Below are positions 12,159 through 19,305 of a DNA stretch of 54,068 nucleotides, piece by piece. Within the stretch, counting starts at the first letter, position 1. Each line of letters opens with the position of its first letter. Below the pieces are notes generated by a model, which saw only the letters and a program-made list of their open reading frames with translations, had not been told where the DNA came from and searched no databases. Origin of the DNA: a virus; IMG/VR virus record IMGVR_UViG_3300017917_002303, positions 1-54,068 of that record, one strand, 5' to 3'. The position numbers and the translations under genes were made by a program.

Positions 12159-13541
12159 ATGATTGGTATAAGTGAAGGATTTCATGATGCTGCAATATCA
12201 GTAGTAAACGATGGTAAGATTAAGTTTGCTGCTCATGCAGAACGATATTCTAGAATAAAGCATGATAAACATTTAAATCTATCAGTATGTGCAGAAGCAT
12301 TATCGTATACTGAAGATGATATTGTATCTTTTTATGAGCGTCCTTGGATAAAGCGTACTCGTCAATTATTTGCAGGGCAGTATAAGAGTGCTTTTAAAAA
12401 TAGAAATATCTATCTAACTCCTTCACAATATTATCCACATCATCTTTCCCATGCTGCTGCAGCATTTCAGACATCACCCTATCAAGATGCTGCATGTGTT
12501 GTCGTAGACAGTATTGGAGAATGGGATACTGCATCTATCTGGAGGGCTCAGATGGTGGAAGGACGTGCAAAGTATAAGAAAGTATGGTGTCAAAGATATC
12601 CCAATTCTATAGGTCTTTGGTATTCATCTTATACAAAATGGGCAGGTTTGAAACCCTTAGATGAAGAATATATCTTTATGGGGATGGCAGCGTTCGGTAA
12701 GCCCTTATACGTCGAACAAGCTCGTAACCTGCTCTCTAGAAATAATCATAAAGGCTTTACAATCTCTCTTGAAGGAACACCAGAAGACAACTCTAAGAGT
12801 GCAGAAGTTGTCTTAGAGGAAAGACTGAAAGAAATTTTTAATAGAGCAAAGAAAATTTCGAGTAATATTTGTTATGGTGGAGGAGTTGCCTTAAACTGCG
12901 TAGTGAATACTAAGTTACAGGAGATGTGTAACCTGTGGATTATGCCTAATCCTGGAGATGCTGGAGCTTCTTTAGGAGCAGCTTTATTATCTTATGGTGG
13001 CAAAGTAATCTTTAATCCTTATTTGGGTTATGATATACAACGTTATATTGATCCTAAAGAGGTTGTTGACATATTACTACAAAAAGGGATCTGTGGGATT
13101 GCAAACGGACCTGCTGAGTTTGGACCACGGGCTTTGGGTAATAGAAGTCTTCTAGCAGATCCTAGGACGCTTGAAATGAAAAATAAAGTTAACGAGATAA
13201 AGAAGCGTCAAAAGTTTCGTCCTTTTGCTCCAGTCATTCTAGAAGAGCATTGTCAGAATTATTTTGATATGCCTTCAGAAAGTCGTTATATGTCTTACGT
13301 ATACAACTGTAAGCGTCCACAAGACATTCCTGCATGTATTCATGTAGATAATAGTGCTCGTGTCCAAACGGTTCCTATATGGTCTTCTAGCATCATCAGA
13401 GTAATTTTAGAGTGTTGGTATGAAAGAACTGGATGCCCAATTCTTCTTAATACATCACTTAATATTAGAGGTATGCCAATTGTTAATGATTGGAAAGATG
13501 CTAAAAAATTTTCTAAAAAATATTTAATTAATGTACTTTAA
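12159..13541 (+). CDS. NodU/CmcH-family O-carbamoyltransferase, about 460 aa
   Basis: Members transfer the carbamoyl group of carbamoyl phosphate, via carbamoyl-adenylate, onto a hydroxyl of a sugar, antibiotic or modified base. The N-terminal ASKHA-type domain starts IGISEGFHDAAISVV and has the metal-site HHLSH at residues 94-98 and a VVVDSIGEWDT strand. GGGVALN is near residue 240. The C-terminal adenylation domain has GPRALGNRS (322-330), KFRPFAPVILEE and LLNTSLNIRG. All family landmarks are present although it is shorter than usual (560-600 residues). ATG 12159 is preferred over TTG 12153. Viral relatives acting on 5-hydroxymethylcytosine are known, but glycan substrates are equally possible here. 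Confidence 0.9.
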   Translation: MIGISEGFHDAAISVVNDGKIKFAAHAERYSRIKHDKHLNLSVCAEALSYTEDDIVSFYERPWIKRTRQLFAGQYKSAFKNRNIYLTPSQYYPHHLSHAAAAFQTSPYQDAACVVVDSIGEWDTASIWRAQMVEGRAKYKKVWCQRYPNSIGLWYSSYTKWAGLKPLDEEYIFMGMAAFGKPLYVEQARNLLSRNNHKGFTISLEGTPEDNSKSAEVVLEERLKEIFNRAKKISSNICYGGGVALNCVVNTKLQEMCNLWIMPNPGDAGASLGAALLSYGGKVIFNPYLGYDIQRYIDPKEVVDILLQKGICGIANGPAEFGPRALGNRSLLADPRTLEMKNKVNEIKKRQKFRPFAPVILEEHCQNYFDMPSESRYMSYVYNCKRPQDIPACIHVDNSARVQTVPIWSSSIIRVILECWYERTGCPILLNTSLNIRGMPIVNDWKDAKKFSKKYLINVL

Positions 13542-13548
13542 ATAAATA
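13541..13548 (+). promoter_or_regulatory. Late-type promoter motif AATAAATA
   Basis: AATAAATA overlaps the carbamoyltransferase stop codon and is 31 bp before the second radical SAM start. Spacing resembles the stronger promoters before gp25 and the 27521 gene, but the first base deviates from consensus. Confidence 0.35.
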
Positions 13549-13578
13549 ATTTACAATTTTAATCGTATATTTTTTATT

Positions 13579-14775
13579 ATGAATAATCCAGTTATTTGTA
13601 TACAGCCATTCAATAACATTTATAATGCTCCAGGAAAATCATATTCTCCTTGTTGTTGGGGTGGTTTATTTAATTATTCTCCAGATGAAGTTTTACCATT
13701 ATCGCATTTTACTAGCGATGAAATGAATAGAATTAGAAAAGAAATGCTTAATGGAGAAAAAACGGAGTTTTTAGAAAAATTTTGCAGCAAATGTTGGCAA
13801 AAAGAAAAGGAATATGGACATTCACCTAGATTAGATGAGGTTGTATCAAAATCATTTACAGATAATTTTAATGAAGATGGAGTTTTAGGGAAGTGTAATC
13901 AAAGATTTTTAAAAATTTCTCTTAATATTTTTGGAAATCAATGCAATTTACAGTGCTATGAGTGTTTACCTAATAACTCTTCATCAAGAATTTCTGTAAT
14001 GAAAAAATTGGACCCACAATGGTCAGATCCTAAAAATTTTCCACATTTTAATGATAAAGAATATGATTTAAAAAAAACAAGGCAAGAACAGTTCAACGAT
14101 GTTGTTAATAATCTTGTTGACAATGCCGATAAAATCAGAACTATTTCCGTAGTTGGTGGAGAGCCTATGTTAATGAAATCTCATTTCCATCTTCTTGATA
14201 GATTAATTGAATGTGGTCATTCTAAAGAAATTTCATTAAATTACTGCTCTAATATGACTGTAACAAAATTATCAAATATGAAAAAATATTTTGATAATTT
14301 TAAGTCTACATTTCTTCAATGGAGTGTTGATTCAATAGGAGAAAGAAATACTTGGTTAAGATATCCAACCAATTGGGAAGAAACCTTGTTAAATGTATTT
14401 GAAATAAAGACATATTTACGAAGCAATTTACTAGGAATTATAGAATCAACTATTACACCAACAATTCTCAGTATTACATCATTCAAAGATACATACAACT
14501 GGCTATTAGAAAATGAATTAATTTCTATTAAAAATAAGCATGTTAATGTGGTATCTAGACCAGAATTTTTGCGTCCACATCATTTACCACAAAAGCTTAA
14601 AGAAGAAATTTCAGAGGATATATTAAAAATTTCAAAATACAGATATAACCAACTCATGGAAACTGGCGATGAGCAAATGTTTAAAAAAGCAATAGAATAT
14701 TGTGATGCATTAGATAAGCAAAGAGGAACAAATTGGAGAACTACATTTCCAGAAATTGCAAAGTATGCGGATTGA
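13579..14775 (+). CDS. Radical SAM protein with extra cysteine motifs, copy 2
   Basis: A 398-residue paralogue of the 10647 product with the same order of motifs: SPCCW near residue 28, a CSKCW pair near residue 70, the radical SAM triad in NQCNLQCYEC (C122, C126, C129), VVGGEPMLM, a central IQWS-like strand (here LQWSVDSIGERNTWLRYPT in part) and the shared C-terminal DKQRGTNW-TTFPEIAKYA. Divergence is spread across the whole protein, so the duplication is not recent, apart from the 3' end where DNA is almost identical. Having two suggests either two substrates or a functional heterodimer. Confidence 0.87.
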   Translation: MNNPVICIQPFNNIYNAPGKSYSPCCWGGLFNYSPDEVLPLSHFTSDEMNRIRKEMLNGEKTEFLEKFCSKCWQKEKEYGHSPRLDEVVSKSFTDNFNEDGVLGKCNQRFLKISLNIFGNQCNLQCYECLPNNSSSRISVMKKLDPQWSDPKNFPHFNDKEYDLKKTRQEQFNDVVNNLVDNADKIRTISVVGGEPMLMKSHFHLLDRLIECGHSKEISLNYCSNMTVTKLSNMKKYFDNFKSTFLQWSVDSIGERNTWLRYPTNWEETLLNVFEIKTYLRSNLLGIIESTITPTILSITSFKDTYNWLLENELISIKNKHVNVVSRPEFLRPHHLPQKLKEEISEDILKISKYRYNQLMETGDEQMFKKAIEYCDALDKQRGTNWRTTFPEIAKYAD

Positions 14776-14781
14776 CGTATT

Positions 14782-14820
14782 CTAAATAACGTGGTATCAT
14801 AAATTTGGGTGATACCCGTT
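14782..14820 (+). promoter_or_regulatory. Late-type promoter motif followed by a leader hairpin
   Basis: CTAAATA at 14782-14788 matches the cyanophage variant of the late promoter. Five bases on, GGTATCA (14793-14799) pairs with TGATACC (14810-14816), and AACG/CGTT extend the stem with one bulged T. No U tract follows, so this is a stable 5'-leader hairpin rather than a terminator, on the transcript for the 14850 gene. Confidence 0.45.
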
Positions 14821-14849
14821 TACGTAAACAAAACAATTGAAGTATATTC

Positions 14850-15611
14850 ATGGCAAAAGGTTTTAAAGTGGTTACAAAACCACCAGTATCATCGTCAAAT
14901 AGTTCAGACGATTTCAATTTAGAAGAAGCAAAAAAAATTATTAAAGACAAAAGCATTGTTTTTTGTCTTCCTGGTAGGGGAGTTTCATATACGTATCTCA
15001 AAAATTTTGTACAACTTTGTTTTGATCTTGTACAAAATGGAGCAAGCATTCAAATTTCGCAAGACTATTCTTCAATGGTCAATTTTGCCCGTTGTAAGTG
15101 TCTTGGTGCTAATGTTCTTCGTGGACCAGATCAACTTCCTTGGGATGGAAAACTAAAATATGATTATCAACTATGGATTGATAGTGATATTGTTTTCAAT
15201 ACGGAATCTTTCTATCGCTTAGTATGGATGGATAAAGATATCTCTTGTGGTTGGTATGCAACTGAAGATGGTGTAACAACATCAGTTGCACATTGGCTTG
15301 AAGAGGATGATTTTAAAAATAATGGTGGTGTTATGAACCATGAAATGGTTGATGGCATTCAAAAGCGTCGCAAACCATTTACTGTTGATTATACTGGATT
15401 TGGTTGGACTCTTATTAAGTACGGAGTGTTTGAGCATCCTGAAATGAAATACCCCTGGTTTGCTCCGCAAATGCAAGTGTTTGAATCTGGGGAAGTTCAA
15501 GATATGTGTGGTGAAGACGTTTCATTCTGTTTAGATGCAATTAAGGCAGGATTTGAAATCTGGTGTGATCCTGTATGTAGAGTTGGTCACGAGAAGACAC
15601 GAATTATCTAA
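14850..15611 (+). CDS. GT-A-type glycosyltransferase-like protein, 253 aa
   Basis: The body starts after a 30-residue Ser/Pro/Lys-rich tail with FCLPGRGVSYTYLKNFVQL, a strand-loop-helix like the nucleotide-sugar site of GT-A enzymes. LWIDSDIVF holds a DxD motif (D111, D113) for the metal-diphosphate, and later come GWYATEDG, a TGFGWTLIKYGVFE segment and GEDVSFCLDAIKAGFEIWCDP, the usual acceptor-side Asp/Glu block ending at VGHEKTR. I infer transfer of a sugar from a nucleotide donor, target unknown. It follows the radical SAM/carbamoyltransferase block but has its own promoter-like leader, and proteins of this type commonly sit near the late genes of cyanophages. Confidence 0.8.
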   Translation: MAKGFKVVTKPPVSSSNSSDDFNLEEAKKIIKDKSIVFCLPGRGVSYTYLKNFVQLCFDLVQNGASIQISQDYSSMVNFARCKCLGANVLRGPDQLPWDGKLKYDYQLWIDSDIVFNTESFYRLVWMDKDISCGWYATEDGVTTSVAHWLEEDDFKNNGGVMNHEMVDGIQKRRKPFTVDYTGFGWTLIKYGVFEHPEMKYPWFAPQMQVFESGEVQDMCGEDVSFCLDAIKAGFEIWCDPVCRVGHEKTRII

Positions 15612-15643
15612 TATAATAAGGAATATTTTGTGTCGAATTACAC

Positions 15644-15808
15644 ATGGAAAAATACGATATATACTGTCAGGGGAGAAAAATTTATTCTTCTGTAACGGAA
15701 GAAGAAATGATGGAGATTACGCAAGAACTTGCGGATCAATTTTACCAAAATGGTACTCCCCATCCTGACGATATCGTGGTAGAATATCTTGGTTACGACG
15801 TTGAATAA
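15644..15808 (+). CDS. Conserved small cyanophage-type protein, 54 aa
   Basis: The peptide runs MEKYDIYCQGRKIYSSVTEE to VEYLGYDVE. The order YDxYxxGxxIYxxxxEEE, a helix ending LADQFYQNG, then TPHPDDIVVE is a pattern I associate with a small protein frequent in T4-like cyanophages. It lies 3 bp before another small conserved gene. Function is unknown. Confidence 0.72.
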   Translation: MEKYDIYCQGRKIYSSVTEEEMMEITQELADQFYQNGTPHPDDIVVEYLGYDVE

Positions 15809-15811
15809 ATT

Positions 15812-15955
15812 ATGGCAATAAAAAAATCTATGAGTGGTTCAAATATTATTGAATCATCTCCAAAAAATACTCGTCAGGGACGCTCAAAAAACACAAAAAT
15901 TTCTGCAACAAGTAGAAATAGTGCTAAAAAGCGTTATAGAGGTCAAGGAAAATAA
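15812..15955 (+). CDS. Small basic phage protein, 47 aa
   Basis: The 47-residue product is strongly basic. It has a Ser-rich N-terminal part and a C-terminal run, NTRQGRSKNTKISATSRN then KKRYRGQGK. It resembles the short basic proteins with the TRQGRSKNTKxSATSRN block seen in T4-like cyanophages. The charge suggests contact with nucleic acid, possibly packaged with DNA or bound to ribosomes, but there is no direct evidence. Confidence 0.75.
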   Translation: MAIKKSMSGSNIIESSPKNTRQGRSKNTKISATSRNSAKKRYRGQGK

Positions 15956-16149
15956 TTCATGATTAATGCATTGGTTTGAATTCCACTTCACATCGTTTAT
16001 CGAAGATGGAGTTTATCCATACAGACAATAGAATATGTCTATCAACATTATTAATGTCATTGATGGTTACATCAGCAGTGATAAAGTTAACTGACGCTTC
16101 AATAACAATTGATAAATTACTAACATCATATAAAAAATAAGATATACAT
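15956..16149 (+). other. Spacer with two tiny open frames
   Basis: Between the 15812 gene and the terminator lie two very short frames, 15966-16031 (21 residues, MHWFEFHFTSFIEDGVYPYR and Q) and 16035-16094 (19 residues, MSINIINVIDGYISSDKVN). The first is rich in aromatic residues and could be a micropeptide; neither has a good ribosome-binding site and I cannot support either as a gene. Confidence 0.3.
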
Positions 16150-16177
16150 AAGACAGGAGATTTTTCCTGTCTTTTTT
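16150..16177 (+). terminator. Intrinsic terminator
   Basis: AAGACAGGA (16150-16158) pairs perfectly with TCCTGTCTT (16165-16173) across a 6-nt loop and runs into TTTTTTATTTTT. It should end transcripts from the 14850-15955 genes. The next start codon, ATG 16184, lies only 6 bp after the T tract. Confidence 0.85.
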
Positions 16178-16183
16178 ATTTTT

Positions 16184-16807
16184 ATGGCATATCTAAATCA
16201 CAATCTTCCTACATTTACTTGCTATATTCGTAATGAATTTCTTTTCAATCACACAAAAGGATTTGGAGAAGTAACTTTATGTGATGTACATTCAGTTGCA
16301 TCATTAGAAAAACATGTTCCTCTTTTTGAAGCATTTTTAGAAAATGGTGTAAATTGGACAAGAAGACCAATACATGCTTTTTGTTGGAAATCCGACGCAC
16401 CAATTCAAAAACTTGAAGAGTGTATGTGGTGGGATTGTTTTTCTCCTTATGTTGATGTTCAAGTTCGTTCTAGACTTGCAAATTTACGTGCTGATCTCAT
16501 TAATTACCGTGGTGAAAAAAATCAAGGTGTTTATATGTTTACCTTGGATTGGTCGTGGGAATCCAAATCTTGCTTAAATACTAACTTTAGCGAAACACCA
16601 GAGCATAAATGTGCTCATTTTTTTAAAATGGATAATGGAAATTATTATGCATACCCAAATAATAAAATTATTTGGTGTGATGATGCTTGGATAAAAAATA
16701 GAATAGATAAAAATCCAGGATATATAATTGATTTAACAGAATATTCAGTTGAAAACTTAAGAAAAATTGAAACTTCAGATGATTTTATGTATGAAGTGAA
16801 AATTTGA
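16184..16807 (+). CDS. Phage protein of unknown function, 207 aa
   Basis: The 207-residue protein begins MAYLNHNLPTFTCYIRNEFL and is rich in Trp, Tyr, Phe and Cys (CMWWDCFSPYVDVQVRSRLA in the middle, FTLDWSWESKSC later). The mix of strands suggests a compact mixed fold, and it resembles conserved hypothetical proteins found near the baseplate genes of T4-like marine phages. Its ATG follows the terminator directly, leaving little room for a leader, so how it is transcribed is unclear. No catalytic motif is recognised. Confidence 0.7.
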   Translation: MAYLNHNLPTFTCYIRNEFLFNHTKGFGEVTLCDVHSVASLEKHVPLFEAFLENGVNWTRRPIHAFCWKSDAPIQKLEECMWWDCFSPYVDVQVRSRLANLRADLINYRGEKNQGVYMFTLDWSWESKSCLNTNFSETPEHKCAHFFKMDNGNYYAYPNNKIIWCDDAWIKNRIDKNPGYIIDLTEYSVENLRKIETSDDFMYEVKI

Positions 16808-16829
16808 GCGATAGAAACCGCTATAAAAG

Positions 16830-16851
16830 TTCTGATTAACCATAATCAGAA
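16830..16851 (+). other. Perfect 8-bp hairpin in the leader of the 16859 gene
   Basis: TTCTGATT (16830-16837) and AATCAGAA (16844-16851) flank a 6-nt loop AACCAT. There is no following U tract. It lies 7 bp before ATG 16859 and could mask or expose that start. Confidence 0.5.
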
Positions 16852-16858
16852 TAGAAAA

Positions 16859-16999
16859 ATGGAACTTCAGGGGCAAAAAACTCATAATTTAATTATTCAA
16901 AATAAACTTCATGAAAAAATTCGTAATGATGAAGATTATGATGACTGGGAATATGGTACAGAACCTACTTATGGAATGCCTATAAATACGAATAAATAG
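16859..16999 (+). CDS. Small acidic phage protein, 46 aa
   Basis: ATG 16859 opens 46 residues, MELQGQKTHNLIIQNKLHEK and onward, with an acidic centre (RNDEDYDDWEYG) and a short polar tail. Its 3' end contains the late promoter of gp25, which overlaps the last six codons. There is no recognised family; a coding call is supported by the frame, spacing and composition only. Confidence 0.55.
   Translation: MELQGQKTHNLIIQNKLHEKIRNDEDYDDWEYGTEPTYGMPINTNK
16981..16988 (+). promoter_or_regulatory. Late promoter TATAAATA before gp25
   Basis: A perfect T4-type late promoter octamer lies 30 bp before the gp25 GTG start, with a second AATAAATA at 16991-16998. It overlaps the end of the 16859 gene. It probably drives the baseplate block in the late phase. 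Confidence 0.7.
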
Positions 17000-17017
17000 A
17001 CGAAGATCTTATAAAAA

Positions 17018-17422
17018 GTGCCTCTTCAAAAAATTTCTAGGGGTTTCAAAGATATTTCTTTATCAATGAAACGTCATCCAGTTACAAACGATATTCTTCC
17101 TTTAAAAAATGAGGATGCTATTAAGCGTTCGGTTCAAAATTTAGTAAGAATTAAGATTGGAGAGGTATTTTTTAACAATTTAATTGGGACTAGAATTAGT
17201 GGGGCACTTTTTGAACTAGCGACAACTGATTTTACTGATCCAATAAAAACTGAAATTGAGACTGTAATAACAAATTATGAACCAAGAGTTATACTAAAAA
17301 CCGTTGAAGTTGATCCAGATCCTGATAATAATGCCTTAGACATCACGATATCTTATGACATAGTTGGTTTATCAACGCCCACACAAACAATTACATTCAT
17401 CTTAGAACCAACTAGACTATAA
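17018..17422 (+). CDS. 25: Baseplate wedge protein gp25
   Basis: gp25 joins gp6 and gp53 at the inner baseplate, where it forms the wedge core and nucleates the tail sheath. The 134-residue length matches T4 gp25 (132). The family pattern is visible: an N-terminal FKDISLSMKRHPVTNDI, then AIKRSVQNLVRIKIGE, FNNLIGTRI, and strands from EPRVILKTVEVDPDPDNNAL to TQTITFIL. The start is GTG 17018. It overlaps gp6 by one base (TAATG), as usual for this pair. Confidence 0.92.
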   Translation: MPLQKISRGFKDISLSMKRHPVTNDILPLKNEDAIKRSVQNLVRIKIGEVFFNNLIGTRISGALFELATTDFTDPIKTEIETVITNYEPRVILKTVEVDPDPDNNALDITISYDIVGLSTPTQTITFILEPTRL

Positions 17423-19302
17423 TGGCACTAACACAATTTACAAATCTAAACTTTGAGGATATAAAAACCTCAATTAAAGATTATTTGAGAGCAAATACTA
17501 ATTTTACAGATTATGATTTTGAGGGATCTAATCTATCAGTCATTATAAATCTACTTGCATATAATTCTTATATTACCGCCTATAACACAAATATGGTGGT
17601 GAATGAAACATTTATAGATTCTGCGACATTGCGTGAAAATGTTGTTTCTCTTGTTCGTAATATTGGATATGTTCCTAGGTCAAAGCGTGCAGCAAAAGCA
17701 ACTGTAGATTTTTTTATTAGTGGAATTTCTACTTCAACAGATACAATTTCATTTCAACCAGGAATTGTTGCAAATGGAAGTGTTTCTGATGTAAATTTTA
17801 TCTTCTCTATACCAGAAAAGGTTACCGTAGCAGCAGAAAATGGTAATTCTTTTGGTAGTTTAGAGATTTATCAAGGGCAATATCTAGAAAATTCTTGGAT
17901 TGTTAATAATTCTCAACCAAATCAACGTTATATAATCCCGAATAATAGTGTTGATACATCGACTTTGCGTGTGCGGATAAAAAACACGTCTACAGATACT
18001 ACCTCCACAGAATATCAATTAGTTGATAATATTCTTGGTATCACCTCAACATCAAATATTTACTTGATTCAAGAAACAACAGACGAAAAATATGAAATTT
18101 TGTTCGGGGATGGAATTTTTGGTAAAAAGTTACAATCTGGAAATGTAATTACTGCGTCTTATATCAAAACAAACGGTAAAGATGGCAACGGGGTCTCTGA
18201 TTTTAGATTTACTGGTACTATTTTTGATGAAAATAATGCCAATATAACCTCTTTTATTGTAGATTTAGCCACACAAATCCCATCTGAAAACGGAGATGGT
18301 ATAGAACCAGTTGAAAGTGTCAAATATTATGCACCTAGACTATATTCATCTCAACATAGAGCAGTAACTGCAAGTGATTATGAGGCGATTTTACCCACTT
18401 TATATCCAAACATAGAAAGTGTTAGTGCATATGGTGGAGAAGATTTAACTCCACCACAATATGGAAGAGTTTTTATTTCTGCTAAACCGAGAAATGGATC
18501 ATTTTTGTCAGATTTTACTAAAAAACAACTTTTACAATCTTTAAAGAATTATTCGGTTGCTGGGATCGTTCCTCAATTTCAAGATTTAAAATATCTTTAC
18601 GTGGAAATAGATAGTTACATTTATTATAATACAAATTTGATTAGTGATTCGAATAATTTAAAGACGGACATAGTTTCTGCTATGACATCTTATGCAAAAA
18701 GTGCGGAAATGAACCAATTTGGTGGAAGATTTAAATATAGTAAAATTTGTTCATTAATTGATAATGTAAATACTGCAATTACTTCAAATATTACAACTGT
18801 AAGAATTAGAAGAGACTTAGTTGCAAAAATAAACAATCCAGCACAGTACGAATTGTGTTTTGACAATCAATTTTACTCTGGAAGAAATGATTATAATATT
18901 AAAAGTACAGGATTTGATGTTCTCAATGTAGATGGAACTTGTTATTTTTCAGATAAGGTTGTTAATGGATCTAATATTGGTAATTTGTTTCTTTTCCAGA
19001 TAATTTCTGATGACGAAATTAATATTCTTTCAACTAAATTTGGAACAGTAAATTATATCACTGGCGAAATCCTTATAGATACTGTAAATATCACTTCAAC
19101 AAGTTTACCAGATAATATTATTGAAGTTCAGGCAATTCCACTATCAAATGATGTTTTAGCGAGAAAGGAATTATATTTGCAACTAGATATTTCTAAGAGT
19201 AATTTCTATATGAAACAGGATAGTATCTCTTCAGGTGCAAATACTTCTGGAACAAGATTTGATATACAGTCAAGCTATCAAAACGGTAAGAAAACAAGAT
19301 AA
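17422..19302 (+). CDS. 6: Baseplate wedge protein gp6 (J-like)
   Basis: gp6 forms the inner ring of the baseplate together with gp25 and gp53. The 626-residue product is near T4 gp6 in length (660) and begins with the family pattern FEDIKTSIKDYLRANTNFTDY then SNLSVIINLLAYNSYITAYN. Middle segments EKYEILFGDGIFGKKLQSGN and YYAPRLYSSQHRAVTASDYE are the hallmark of gp6/gpJ baseplate proteins, the latter preceding the VESVSAYGGED-like loop. It lies between gp25 and a giant structural gene. Confidence 0.93.
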   Translation: MALTQFTNLNFEDIKTSIKDYLRANTNFTDYDFEGSNLSVIINLLAYNSYITAYNTNMVVNETFIDSATLRENVVSLVRNIGYVPRSKRAAKATVDFFISGISTSTDTISFQPGIVANGSVSDVNFIFSIPEKVTVAAENGNSFGSLEIYQGQYLENSWIVNNSQPNQRYIIPNNSVDTSTLRVRIKNTSTDTTSTEYQLVDNILGITSTSNIYLIQETTDEKYEILFGDGIFGKKLQSGNVITASYIKTNGKDGNGVSDFRFTGTIFDENNANITSFIVDLATQIPSENGDGIEPVESVKYYAPRLYSSQHRAVTASDYEAILPTLYPNIESVSAYGGEDLTPPQYGRVFISAKPRNGSFLSDFTKKQLLQSLKNYSVAGIVPQFQDLKYLYVEIDSYIYYNTNLISDSNNLKTDIVSAMTSYAKSAEMNQFGGRFKYSKICSLIDNVNTAITSNITTVRIRRDLVAKINNPAQYELCFDNQFYSGRNDYNIKSTGFDVLNVDGTCYFSDKVVNGSNIGNLFLFQIISDDEINILSTKFGTVNYITGEILIDTVNITSTSLPDNIIEVQAIPLSNDVLARKELYLQLDISKSNFYMKQDSISSGANTSGTRFDIQSSYQNGKKTR

Positions 19303-19305
19303 CAG

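Noticed and set aside
15966-16094. Two micro-ORFs as genes
   Set aside because: Very short, no ribosome-binding site and no paralogue in the window.
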